Positions 23,755 to 34,900 of a stretch of DNA of 64,000 nt are shown here, in pieces. The DNA is taken from the NCBI RefSeq assembly GCF_014529535.1, contig NC_050738.1, positions 14,648,062 to 14,712,061 on the forward strand, written 5' to 3'. Positions within the stretch are counted from its first letter, which is position 1; the number at the start of each line of letters is the position of its first letter. Both the position numbers and the translations under genes were made by a program. The notes under the pieces are model-generated. The model worked only from the letters and a program-made list of their open reading frames with translations. It made no database searches and was not told the DNA's origin. This DNA is from Bradysia coprophila. Taxonomy: Eukaryota > Arthropoda > Insecta > Diptera > Sciaridae.

Positions 23755-23965
23755 TTTACCCGTTAATCTGTTACAGACGGCAAGCATATGACCAGTATTA
23801 TTATCGGGTCTATTACTTCCATTGATCATAGTATTTTTTTTTTGTTTTTTTTTTTCAAATCTTGTACTTCAATTTTTTAAGATGCATTTTACTATATAAA
23901 GAACCATATTACCCAGAGCCTGTCACTATTTTTGTCGTCGTTATCGATAACAGATGAATAGCCGT
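23755..23965 (+). repeat. GATAACAGATGA-family repeat, copy 3
   Basis: Begins GTTACAGACGGCAAGCATAT, passes GGGTCTATTACTTCCATTG and TTTTACTATATAAAG, and ends TTTGTCGTCGTTATCGATAA followed by CAGATGAATAGCCGT. The best preserved of the copies. No ORF. Confidence 0.5.
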
Positions 23966-25454
23966 GAGTGATATCCTTCGTCCCAGATAGCCCATCTTCA
24001 AACTTACCTTCGGGAATAGCGTCCCACGCATTTAAAAAAAAGAATCATCAAAATTGACACAAATTTTTCGGTGTTTTATGGTGTAAGACCCTGACTTTCA
24101 GTCAAGGGAATTACAATTTATTGTGAACTCGTTCGTCGTTCCATTTGCGTTCCATATAAATGACCACCCATACTCTCTACAACGCAAGATTCGTTATGTC
24201 ATCACCCCACAAAATCTTTGATTTACTAATTTTACTAAGTCCAATAACTCAAAAATATTGATACTTCTTATGTTAGAGTAGGGGATTGCATCTTTCTGAT
24301 TGATTCATCAACAATCTTTTGTATTTCAACTTTATATTTAAAAAATTTACGTTAACTTACGGTATGGACCTAATGCAATATGTGTCACACGTCGTCATCG
24401 GTGCTTTACGTGAATATTTTCAGAATTTTTTTTACAATATCTGAATATGTTTCTCTTTCATCAAGTTTAAGTCTTCCTTCAATTACGTGACGAAGGGTTG
24501 TAGCAATGCATTGCAATGCTACATTATGCATATATTATATGACTTTGTAATGGCGTATTGCAATCAAATTCAAATTATGCCTAGATGCTGAATTTAAATG
24601 ATGCGACCCCGTGTCTGTATGATGTTTCCATAACGACACTGAACGGCACAACACGACAATTCAAATCGGATTGGGACAACTGTCCAGATTTTATTTTTAT
24701 TTCGGTATTGTTATCCGACCGCATCGTATAATGTATTTTAAAACGATGAAAATCCTATACCCCAGTTCCATGACAATTTCGTTTTCATTTCATCGAATAT
24801 TTTCCACTCTTCTGTTTGTTTGGTTTGCTTCTATAAACCTAGTTTGATATTGCCAGCAAAAGTACATTGTAGCACATATGCGCGCTCTTGCTGCTTGACA
24901 TTGAACTTGAAAATAAAATGCGTCGCACCGAAAAACAAATCTCTCTCTTTTTCTAATATACCATTCGGAAAATGAGGCAGTGCGATGGGAAGCTCCTCGC
25001 TTAGAACATGTTTGGAAACATTTTATTATTCACCCACACATATAGTAGCCATAACATTTCAATGATATTGCAGTTGAAGTGCGCAAGTCGTCGAAAGAGA
25101 ATTTTTGTTATTATTTTTGATATTGTATAGGAGTCTGGCAATGGTGAAGGTGTGCTTCCGCAGTGATATGTGGTTGTGCTGGTCGGCTGATATGAGTGGG
25201 GCATATTTTTAACTAACACTGTGACGATGATATCTTGTTCAAGATGGATTCCATGAAACTCCAATTAACTATTACGATTTCATTTCTGGGACAATAGATT
25301 TGTTTTTCAATTTAAACTGAAAACTGAGACGAGAAAAGCAAATCGAAAAAGTCTAAATCCTAAAGTTTTAATTACAGGGTCTCCACTTAATTCATTAAAT
25401 AATTTTTTTATTTAACCTTAACAACATATTGTGAAGAAAGTTTTGCAAAAAGGA

Positions 25455-25690
25455 GTTTCCAACGGATGGGTATCATCTGTTATCAACTTTGACTGCAAGA
25501 ATAAACAGAAAGCTCTAACTAATACGGTCTTATATAGCAAACTAATGTTCAGAATTATGAAGTAAAAGATATCGAATCAATCTCTCAGTCTACCTCTATG
25601 GAAAATAGTTCCATCAAATGAAGTAATAGATCTTATATTCTTGCCGTGTGTGAAGGGTATCATACCGTATGAACTGAAGATACGTTAAGT
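25455..25690 (-). repeat. GATAACAGATGA-family repeat, copy 4 (inverted)
   Basis: On the plus strand it reads ATGGGTATCATCTGTTATCA at the left and, further right, GAAGTAATAGATCTTATATT and CTTGCCGTGTGTGAAGG. The minus strand therefore has the same order as copies 2 and 3. The opposite orientation shows the family is dispersed rather than tandem. Confidence 0.45.
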
Positions 25691-26293
25691 CAATGTCTTA
25701 ATAGCTTTATTAAGAGCTATCGGCAGGCATTAAGATTCATTTTAAGATTCTGTCAGGATTGAGTTGGAAAAGTGCCAAGTGCGAGAAATGCAAGAATTTT
25801 GTGCTTCAAATGAGGGGCTTGGAACTGAAAACATTAACCAGAATAATCAAATACGATGAAAATAACAGAGTCTTATAACAATAATAATAAACACAAAGGC
25901 ACTGTCTAGTCGGGAACAGCACTGTTAAGTCATTGTCTCGACACCCGGGTGTTAAAAGGAGCCCAGAGTCTGATACAATATCTTAAATATTCATTCGTTT
26001 TACGTACATTTTGAGATATAAAACCACATAAGGGTTTTCAATGCACATTATTGTCGTTACTGTCGATATAATCTGTTGCTGATGCAATAATGAGCCATTA
26101 GGTTATGGTGCCTCAAAATAGTCAGAGTCCACTCTACTGCCGTAATTTGCTTGGGGGACTTAAAGGGGGGAATTCTGTTGGAAATTTAAACAAACAAATT
26201 ATTGACTTTTACCTTGCACATTCAAATAAGACCATGTGGTCTTTCCGGTAGAAATTCAGACAAAAGAATTCTTTGTTAATAGTATATTACTTC

Positions 26294-26392
26294 CGAGGTT
26301 CCAAGTTGTGTATTTGATAAGTGGGGTGTTACAGCCCGACCCGAAGGGGAGGGCTGTATTCCCCACTTGTCAAATAACAACTTGGAACCTCG
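26294..26392. repeat. Strong hairpin with about 42-bp arms
   Basis: Left arm 26294-26337 and right arm 26351-26392 are complementary with a handful of mismatches. GAGGTTCCAAGTTG pairs with CAACTTGGAACCTC, ATTTGATAAGTGGGG with CCCCACTTGTCAAAT, and ACAGCCC with GGGCTGT. The 13-bp loop is GACCCGAAGGGGA. The GC content is well above its surroundings. Arm length and mismatch pattern are compatible with a small-RNA precursor, but a compact fold-back element is equally likely. Confidence 0.8.
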
Positions 26393-27207
26393 TAAATACA
26401 ATGCTTTACGTGATTAGGCAATGTAAATGAAAATGAAACATGCCGTAACACGTAAAATGTTTTATCCAGGTCTCTTATTCAAATGACGGTAGCTTGGTGT
26501 ATCTATTTTTTTTAGAATCTTGACTCCAGGGTCCAGGCTTTGTTCTCAATTCTCCCAGAAAAATCGATCTTCTATTGGCAAGAATTGACCTAAGCAAAGA
26601 ATTATGATTCCCGGCAATAAAAGATCGAGTTCGATAAGAAATGACGGTAAATGATTCTTAGGAAATTGAGAGCAAAACCTTGACTCAAGAATTTTGTTAA
26701 AAATATTACAAGAAAACCGACTCACCTATTCTCCTAAATTATAGGGTACTCTTGCCTCATAAATCACTACTCGTTATGCGATTTTTCGTGTTTTTCGCGA
26801 TTTTTCGTGGTTTTCACGAATCTTCGTCATTTTGAAGATTACACAAAAATCATGAAAATTCGTGAAACATTTCCACGTTTACAGGCCTCTGACCGAATAG
26901 AAAGCAAATTTCAACCAGTGGCGTTCATGGATTAATGAATTGATAGAATCTTTCTGGTTAAGTAAATTTCCAATCTCCGTTCCTCATTATAACGCAATTA
27001 GCGCTTCTACTTAAGATTTTGAAATATAGCTTCCGTGCCAGAAAAGTGACCGACACAGATGACAACGAAATTCGACCCAATGAGTTACTGTTCAAAGTAT
27101 GGATGTAAAAACTGTGTAAAGTTCCAATGAATTACTAGTGCCAATGTTGACCGAATGTATCTTTATCGTTCAAATAAAACGAAAAGAAAAGTCACACATT
27201 AATGTCA

Positions 27208-27390
27208 TTATTCCATTGGTTTTATTGTAATGAATCGTGACAATATGAATGCTATCAAGAAAGTGCTTAATACAAAACATACAACGAATACGTAAAATGA
27301 CTCCTCCGTAAACACATCGGTAAACGATGGCAATCCATTGTATAAATTTTCAATGACATCCATGTGTCCGCCTTTCTTGTAGTTTTTCAT
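27208..27390 (-). CDS. Small single-pass membrane protein, unknown function
   Basis: A 60-codon ORF with a second in-frame ATG at 27363 that would give 51 aa. The C-terminal half is a clear membrane segment, SFYVFVVCFVLSTFLIAFIL, followed by a short basic tail (SRFITIKPME). The N-terminus is acidic and polar (MDVIENLYNGLPSFTDVF). It starts only 78 bp after the mRpL53 stop codon, on the same strand, with no obvious promoter or poly(A) signal between, so a dicistronic message is likely. I do not recognise the family with confidence. Length and topology fit the small mitochondrial or ER membrane peptides often encoded next to organelle proteins. Confidence 0.6.
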   Translation of the reverse strand: MKNYKKGGHMDVIENLYNGLPSFTDVFTEESFYVFVVCFVLSTFLIAFILSRFITIKPME

Positions 27391-27468
27391 TTTTCTATTT
27401 GTTGACCAATTTCTTGCACTAATTAATAACCGTTCTCTAACTGCGCTGTAGACAATGTAGCAAATGTT

Positions 27469-28390
27469 CTATCTCTTCTTGGCTCCAGCCTTCTTTTCCG
27501 ACTTAGTTTTGATGACATTCACTATTTCCTCCTTCGGAGCTAATTTCGTGACATATTTGTTGCAGATCTGGAGGAGTTCCAGCGAAGTCAAATTGTCAGC
27601 ATCAATTTTAATTTGTTTGAGTTGCGATGTCTCTGTGAATTGATTTCCGGATGTTAATCAGTGAACGGATTCCGAATTTTTTTTTTTTTATCTTACCTTG
27701 TACCGCTGGTATCAAAGAAAATGATATTGTTGACGGTGCACGGTTGCAAATGATGTTGGTTTTGACGGCACAATTGGGATTGGTTGCCGTCACTTTCGGA
27801 GACGATAAAAAGAATAGGAAGTCTCTGTAAATGAAGAACGAACAATCGATTAATTGAATTTTTAACAAAATTGCAGGACAAAAGATGTCGACAGAAAATG
27901 AATTAACGCCTGGCATGCCAGCCCATTTACATACATTGTCGTATCCCGATTTGACGACAACAATTCAGCTGAACAAAGCAGTCAGTTTGTTGGAGAAGGC
28001 CTCTACATATGGTAATTACAATGAAAATTATTATTTATTGAAGACGTGAAGCGACGATAGTCAGAGTTTCCCTTCGATTAATAAGACTGCAGTCTCTTAT
28101 TTTGTGAAATCATAAAAATGGGAGACGTTTGTTCAAGTCGCATGCGCGAATTATTTTTAGCAGTTCATTCTTCAAATACAATCGTAACCATCGTGCCGAA
28201 CGGTTTACAAGCAAGAATGAAATTTTAATGTTTTTGTTACATACCTGGTATGTCTAACATTTTCTTTGAATGGATCGAAACTGATTGTAATCCGTGAAAC
28301 GGCCTTCAAATTTATTTGCCTCAGATTTTTGTTAATTGCATCGATAAGTCCGCCAGATCGTGTTATTGTACCGCTGAATTTCACAGACAT
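27469..28390 (-). CDS. mRpL53: Mitochondrial ribosomal protein L53 (mL53), 3 exons
   Basis: A component of the mitochondrial large ribosomal subunit. Exons on the minus strand: 28390-28245, 27824-27697, 27632-27469. Phases join cleanly (donors GTATGT and GTAAGA; acceptors TTACAG and TTCACAG), giving 438 nt and 145 aa. The start is MSVKFSGTITRSGGL. The core carries the family block DFLFFLSSPKVTATNPNC across the exon 1/2 junction, then LTSLELLQICNKYV. The tail is Lys/Ala-rich and ends in AKKR. It is head-to-head with AGO1: 563 bp separate the two start codons. A second ORF follows 78 bp downstream on the same strand. Confidence 0.88.
27885..28049 (+). CDS. Unidentified 54-codon ORF antisense in mRpL53 intron 1
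   Basis: The ORF begins MSTENELTPGMPAHLHTLSY and continues through TTTIQLNKAVSLLEKASTYG to a TGA at 28047. Just upstream is a plausible acceptor (TTGCAG ending 27876), and after ...TATG there is a GTAATT donor at 28012, so it may instead be an internal exon. It lies wholly inside mRpL53 intron 1 on the opposite strand. Its composition is less AT-rich and its residues look protein-like (a short amphipathic helix), but I recognise no family. It could be a nested gene, a captured exon or chance. Confidence 0.3.
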   Translation: MSTENELTPGMPAHLHTLSYPDLTTTIQLNKAVSLLEKASTYGNYNENYYLLKT

Positions 28391-28953
28391 TTTCAATTTA
28401 TTGTACCGATCTCTTGATTTTCTTTAGCGCACAATTGTCACAAATGTCATGATATGCAGAGCATGTGTCAGCTGTATCACATGCGCCACCTTTGAATTTA
28501 ACGTAGCAACACAAAATGAAATGAATTTCTATAATTCGATTTGTCCTTTGTCATTTGTGATCAGGCTAATTTAAGGTGCGTAGTACTCTTCATCCGGTAT
28601 CTTAATCACAAGGTCATGTATCTACTCTAATCATCAGTTACCGTCTTCACCGTATTATATCCAGAATAGGAAATATTTAAAAGAACGATGCATGAAAACT
28701 CTACAGCTATAGTAGGGCCATCTGTTACTGTTTTCTGAACACATTATGAATGAATTCCCGAAGACAAAGAGAGAACACATCGTTCATTCTCCAATGTCAT
28801 TTTTTACACGCAGTTTGTGTAGACATTCTCCCAATTGCAAAATGGCGATGAGTATTTACGTGAATTAAATTAGTTATACTCGAGAAAGACCTGTGATTTT
28901 GTGTTTTTATATAATCCGCTGTGCCTCAAATACTGCTTGTGATATATTAAAAC
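28391..28953. promoter_or_regulatory. Divergent promoter region, mRpL53 / AGO1
   Basis: The two start codons face away from each other across 563 bp, so both promoters and 5'UTRs must lie here unless there are further upstream non-coding exons. On the AGO1 side a short upstream ORF starts at 28843 (ATGGCGATGAGT..., closed by TAA at codon 9). I see no TATA box; housekeeping-type dispersed initiation would be expected for both genes. Confidence 0.5.
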
Positions 28954-31900
28954 ATGAATCCAGTAGGGCAGCGTAAGTAAAAAGTGTTATTTTGACGGAA
29001 AACCTCGAAATATTGTGAATATTTGAGTGTTTTCAATAACTAACGTTCCATCGATTAAGTGGTCGTCTGGCGCTGTCCTCACACAATTTCATATCTATCA
29101 AAACTAGTCATTCAAAGTTTTTTTTTATTCGTGAAATGTGAAACACGAGCTCGTTTTGTTGGTGCTTCAACATTTCTGCTTCCTTTCGACTTATTTGTCG
29201 ACGGATTAATCTCATCCGTACGAATGTAGGATACAATTGAATGCGATTTTTCGACGAATTTGTTTGATTATTTAATTTGTTTGTGAGAAAAAAAAAATGG
29301 AAAAAGCATTTTGTGTTTGAAATTGATCAAAATGTCTATTTAGGTCAATGACCGAAGTAAAATATCGATGGCTGTTTTTTTTGCGCTGCTTTGTACATTT
29401 TCATTTGAAACAATTTGTTTCTATATTTCCATATTGTATTGAAATTCAGTTAAGCAAACGAAGAGCATCAACAAAGCTAACCAGTCAGTAAAATATGTCA
29501 AAAGCAATATTGTTACACATACATTGCTAATTAGACAAGCTGATCCGACCGAATAGTTCTTCGAAATTATTGATTTTACAATTTAAAACATGAAAATATG
29601 CGTTCAACATATGAGATTGTTATTGTGGTTTGACCACAACGCAAGTTGATTGAGCAGGTACAAAATTTTGTGCATATAATAATAGCAACCTCAATTACGG
29701 AAATATTCGTAGTGTACACATATTTTCAACAGCATAATTGTAAATATAAGCAAAATTTCGAATTTTTGTTTCCATTAGAGTGTATACTGTAATGCTGAGT
29801 CAATGACTCATTAGAATTTGTTGGTCACTTATAGTGTTCGATATTTGTGCTAGGTTTTATGCATCACTAAGCACATTGCATTTATGGTGAGAAATAGGCG
29901 GATGAATAACGACGATGTCTTTATGTTTGTTGTGTACGATTTAATAAGATTAACGAAATTTTGTTTAAAAGGAAATGTACATGTTTGCTTTCCGTACCTG
30001 GAGATGAGGCTTGATCTGAAAGAACTTTAGCACGATTTCAGCTAGATTTTCACTTGATCACGCGAACTGTTCTACCCCTCAATTTTCGTACATTTTCAAC
30101 AAAATATCCAATGGTTTATTGCTCACCATTTTCTGTCTGCGTTCAGTGCAGTTATTTCGTACCGGAATTTATAGCTAAGGATTAGTTGGGAATTTCCGAA
30201 TATTTTCAAGTTTTGATTTTATTTTATTTTGTACGGCCTTCAAATACATCAACTGAATAGTTCATTGTCCAACCTGTACCGTTTCATTAAAAAAAAAAAT
30301 CCGAAAATGTTTCTTTTCAAATGCACAACAGATTCGGTTCAGTTACAATTTATCCAGAAATTTCGTTAATCTCAAAAATTCCAAAAGTTTTACGGTTCAA
30401 TTTTTACCTACTCGTTGCGGGTCATTGAATGGACTAAATATATCAGACGAGTGCGGTGGTGGATGATGATATACAAATACAAATGCAATATTAGGTTGAC
30501 GTTGAGACCGATAATCCTTTTTCTTATTGTAAATTGTGCCAGCGTTCGGTGAAGAGTTACTAGTTTTGCTAGAGTGATGAAATTGTTGTTATGTTCAAAT
30601 GTGTAAAGTGAGGACAGCATTTAAAACGGGGAACTAAAATAGTATTTTACTTACCAAACACCATACACTATTTTAGTTGTAAAGTCTTGTACAAAATGTC
30701 ACATTTTAACTATTTGAAAACAGAATTTTTTATGTTTTATTTGGCGATGTGAATATTTATTAATTTTGGTGGATGATTTGGCTTCACCCCAGATAACCCA
30801 GCAACTTGAGAAGGAAAACAATAATATTTAAACAATAAAAGAAATCCGATCTAATTTATGTTCGAAAAAAGGAATTTTTTCGTAAAAAGTTAAAAAGAAA
30901 AAAAACTAAACCAAACCGGAAACCAAAGGCAAATTTTAAAAAACAAAAGAAAAGAAAAACATTTTTTTTTAAATAAAAAAAAATCATCATAAATGGAAAA
31001 AGTGCGGGACTTTGAAGAAGAAAGCAGCCATTACGGAAGAACGGAGAGTAAGCTACTTTAATATATAACAAACAAACAATTTTTTTTTATTGTATTAGTT
31101 AAGTTTAAGCAAGCTATACTTAGAGTGTGAAAAGACGGGCATGATGAACCGTTTCCAAGATGCTTACAAATTTTTTTAAAATATCAGCTAAGTCTTCTGT
31201 TCAATTTACGAGCTCGGAACAGGTCAAACTCAGGTCATACAAGCTGAATCACCTTGTACCTGGATGCAGTAGAGTTTGATTACAATATGATCTGTAGCCG
31301 ACGTCAATCGCTTTACGTTGTACAATTCCTGATGCTACATCAAGGAACGTATTTAATATTTATCTCTAAACAGTAACGGGAAGGGGAACTTGACCTGTTT
31401 AGAGACTTCACATGAAATACATTCCCTGTTGTATCATTGAGATGTGCAATTCAAATCAACTGACACTGTTCACAAATCATGCTATGTCCGGACTATTACT
31501 GAGTTTTTTACAAGGCAACTGAACTAAACTTTTGCGTGCGTTTTATGAATTTGACCTATTCCGAGCGTCAATCCCATTCTACACTCGGTAAAGTTCACTC
31601 GAGTGCAGAATTTGTAACAGCTGGTCTTTCACGCGTTGGTGTTCATGCTATTGTTTCCATGTGTTTCAGCCGCTTATTTACACAAACAAACACACGTGTC
31701 AGTGAGTAAACCATGTTAACACAACTATCATAAACAATCAGCTGATGAAAGACCATCTGTTGCAAATTCTGTACTCCAGTGAAATTTACCGATTGTATTT
31801 CGCAAATTAATCGAGCTTTTAATTTAATCTTCCGGTTGGAAATAGACGAGATGGAACAGGATCATATTTTTATTAGGGTTGTGAGTCCGTAGGTCAGTCA

Positions 31901-34900
31901 TTTATTTTATTTTTTTCGTGCAGCTTAGTGTGTTACATGAAATTCTAATTCCAGAACAATTCACTTTGTCACGGTTGGAGTGAATTTAACATTTTAGAAT
32001 GAAAATTTTTGTTTTTGTAAATCCAATTGTTTGAGGTTTTGTGTGTGAAAGATTTGTAGATAATATAATGCTCTACTGGTTTATGCACCAAAAGTGAGAA
32101 TACCACTAGGTTGTGCTCCAATTTTTTGTGATCGTATGGTGTACAGAACTATTTTCTAAAAATTTTGTCTACTCTGAATGAACCGACGATTCGCAAAGAA
32201 ATGAGTACATCCCGAGAAGAGTGCATGATGCTTCAATGGCATAAACGTAATCGAAATTCAAAATTTTAAATAGTCAGTTGAGTACTGGTGATTTTTTCTA
32301 GTTTAGTAACTAATTAACTTACGTTTATGTCTGCAACACAGTGCAGCAAGTCATTCTTATATCGTTACAATCAGATTCCAGCGTGCCAGAATGCCGTAAA
32401 TAATTTAAACTTCCCCCATCCAATCTGTTGCTTTCAATTCAGATATGTATTCAGACATAAAAACTTCTGACGCCCTTATAACTCCATAAACACATTTTTA
32501 TCGATATCGACATATATCGTTTGTCTACTACTTTTTCGCTGGTGTTATCTGGGATTTAGTGTAAATTTTTAACCTAACCAATTTTGATATTCTAACACTG
32601 TTATTATGTTGGTCGTCGATTTGATTTGTATATTTTCGGTATCTAATAGAGGAAATTGTGTGTTTGATTACTAACATTAATTTAAATTTATAGTTTTAAA
32701 ACCGGTGCGTTCTATCGCAACGGATGGGTATACGGTTAAGAAATGATAATGCTGATATAAACTATAACACTTAAAGCTTTTGTTTAAGCTTAAACTAAAC
32801 CGCAAAAGGATTTTTTGCAAAACAGTATATTACCGATGAATGTACCAGGTATGGCCGATTCTTCAAAATCGGTCGATGTATCTTTGAACGTATTCATCAA
32901 GTATGTCAAAATAATATGGAAATGAGTGCGTTTGAATCCGTTTTTTTTAAAATCGTTTTGTCCTCCGCGTAGAGATTTGACCATACCTGGAAGTTTATCT
33001 TAATTGTATATTATCCCTACGTTACAGCGATGGAATGCACCACACCCAATCAAAATTTGCATGTCAATTATTTACGAATAATTTTTGATCAAAATGGTTC
33101 TCTTTTTCTTAATCTTTTATTTTATAGACTCATGGACTTCCTCACCACCTCGGCCACCGAGCCCTGCGCAGTCGCAGACAAGCCTCACACTTTCATGTAA
33201 ACACTAAAAATTATTTTATTCATAAATATTTTTTCAAAAATCAAAAAAAAAATCAAAATTAAAAAAATTAAATCAATTCGATGCAATAATTTGTTTAAAG
33301 AATGAAAGGAATTAAAATTAACGTTTGATTATTTCGAATGCCTAATCAAACTGACCATAGTGTAATATAAACAATGCAATTTTGTTTATTTAATTTTCGA
33401 TTTGTATAGACACTTTAAACGGCGTCTTGTTTATTAGCATTAACCCATGGCTTCTTGTGTTAGTTTCTAGACCACTAGTGTTACTAGTGTTACTATACCA
33501 CTGCCTATCTGTATCTAAGAAATCGAAATTGTTTTCTAGAATTTTATTGATTATCTTAATTTCAGGAAAATTCATGAGATTTCAAAAAAATTGGGAAAAT
33601 TTGAGAAAGTTAAGAAAACGTTTCTCGATAGACTGTTTTATGTAGGAACTATTTTCGGTCAAACGTTTTATCATATTTCTTGAATTTTCTTACATTTTCC
33701 CATGTTTTCCTTCATTTTCCCTAAAAAAATTTTTGGGAAAATTCGGAAAATTCAGGACAGTATGGGAACGAGTTCTGCCAAAAATAGTCCTTGGCTGTAT
33801 GTAGCCTATATGATGAAACATACCTATCAATACTGGTCTATGTCTTATCAAGTTTCTTTTTTCCATTGCCATTTGAGGTGGTAAGACTACTTGTAATTAA
33901 CAATCAATACAAACAACAAGCACAACACGGCTGAATTATAAAGTTTGTCACTTTCTATGTCAATACAACGTTTTTCTAGTGTTTTTACGCTACTTTAGTT
34001 TTATCATTGTGCCGTATAAGAGGTCTTTCGTTTCAGAAAAAGTGAATTGCAAACATTACTACTCACATTTATAGCAGTTAGCAGACGTTTCATTCTGCTA
34101 ATATTTGGTGTGGTTTCATTTTCATTCAGAAATTCACTTGTAGATTCAGACAATGCCTAATTGTTGGCACGCATAGCTGTCTTTCAAATATTTTTTCTTC
34201 TTTGAATATGCCACACAGAAATGACCTTGTTCCAATTTTGTGAACGAAACAGCTTTATCAAAAGTTAACACTTTTCCGATCGTGTTCGTGAAACACAATC
34301 GCAGAGAAACGTGTCTGCAGACAGACGAAAATTAAATCAACAACAACGAAAAAAAAACTTTGTATCAATTGGTTTATGAATAAGTAATCAAATATTTAGA
34401 ATATATAAATACACCACAAGTGCCTTATTACCACCACATTTCGCTAAAGCTTATACTCCATTTTTGTTATTATTTTTTTTCTCTATTTTTCTTTACAATT
34501 CATTTTACTCACAATTTTCATGTAAATAAAGATTAACAACGAAAGAAGGAAAATAATATTCTCCGCCATTCATACTAACTTCTGGTTAATTTAAAAGTTC
34601 ATATTGCAGGGCGTCATTACACATTAGTGTTTAAGATCATCACTACTTTAAAAACCGAAAATGAATTAACATTTCCCAAGCTATATCCTATAGCGAAGTC
34701 GGGGTGTGATCAAATTTGTTTTTATCGAAACTAAATTTACCGTAAATTCTTTAGCACCAACACCAGGATCGACACCAACAACAGCTGTAGCCGGCTCTAG
34801 CGTTACAGCTGGCCCATTAGGCGTTGTCACTACGGCAACGCCAGCACCGCCGGATCTTCCAGTATTTACATGTCCGCGACGACCGAACTTGGGACGGGAG

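Larger units (their letters stand above)
17401..27200. other. Gene-poor interval between ena and mRpL53
   Basis: I find no gene with splice structure or recognisable protein similarity in this 9.8 kb. It contains AT-rich low-complexity DNA, several copies of a dispersed repeat whose core is GATAACAGATGA, a retroelement fragment at 23249-23479 and the strong hairpin at 26294-26392. ORFs of 60-90 codons here look random. Transcripts with only short or non-coding exons cannot be excluded. Confidence 0.6.

Noticed and set aside
34706..34754. AGO1 start at an in-frame ATG-like codon near 34706
   Set aside because: The sequence before 34755 has intron character and a TTTAG acceptor. The exon at 28954 gives the family-typical xPVGQ start in the correct phase.
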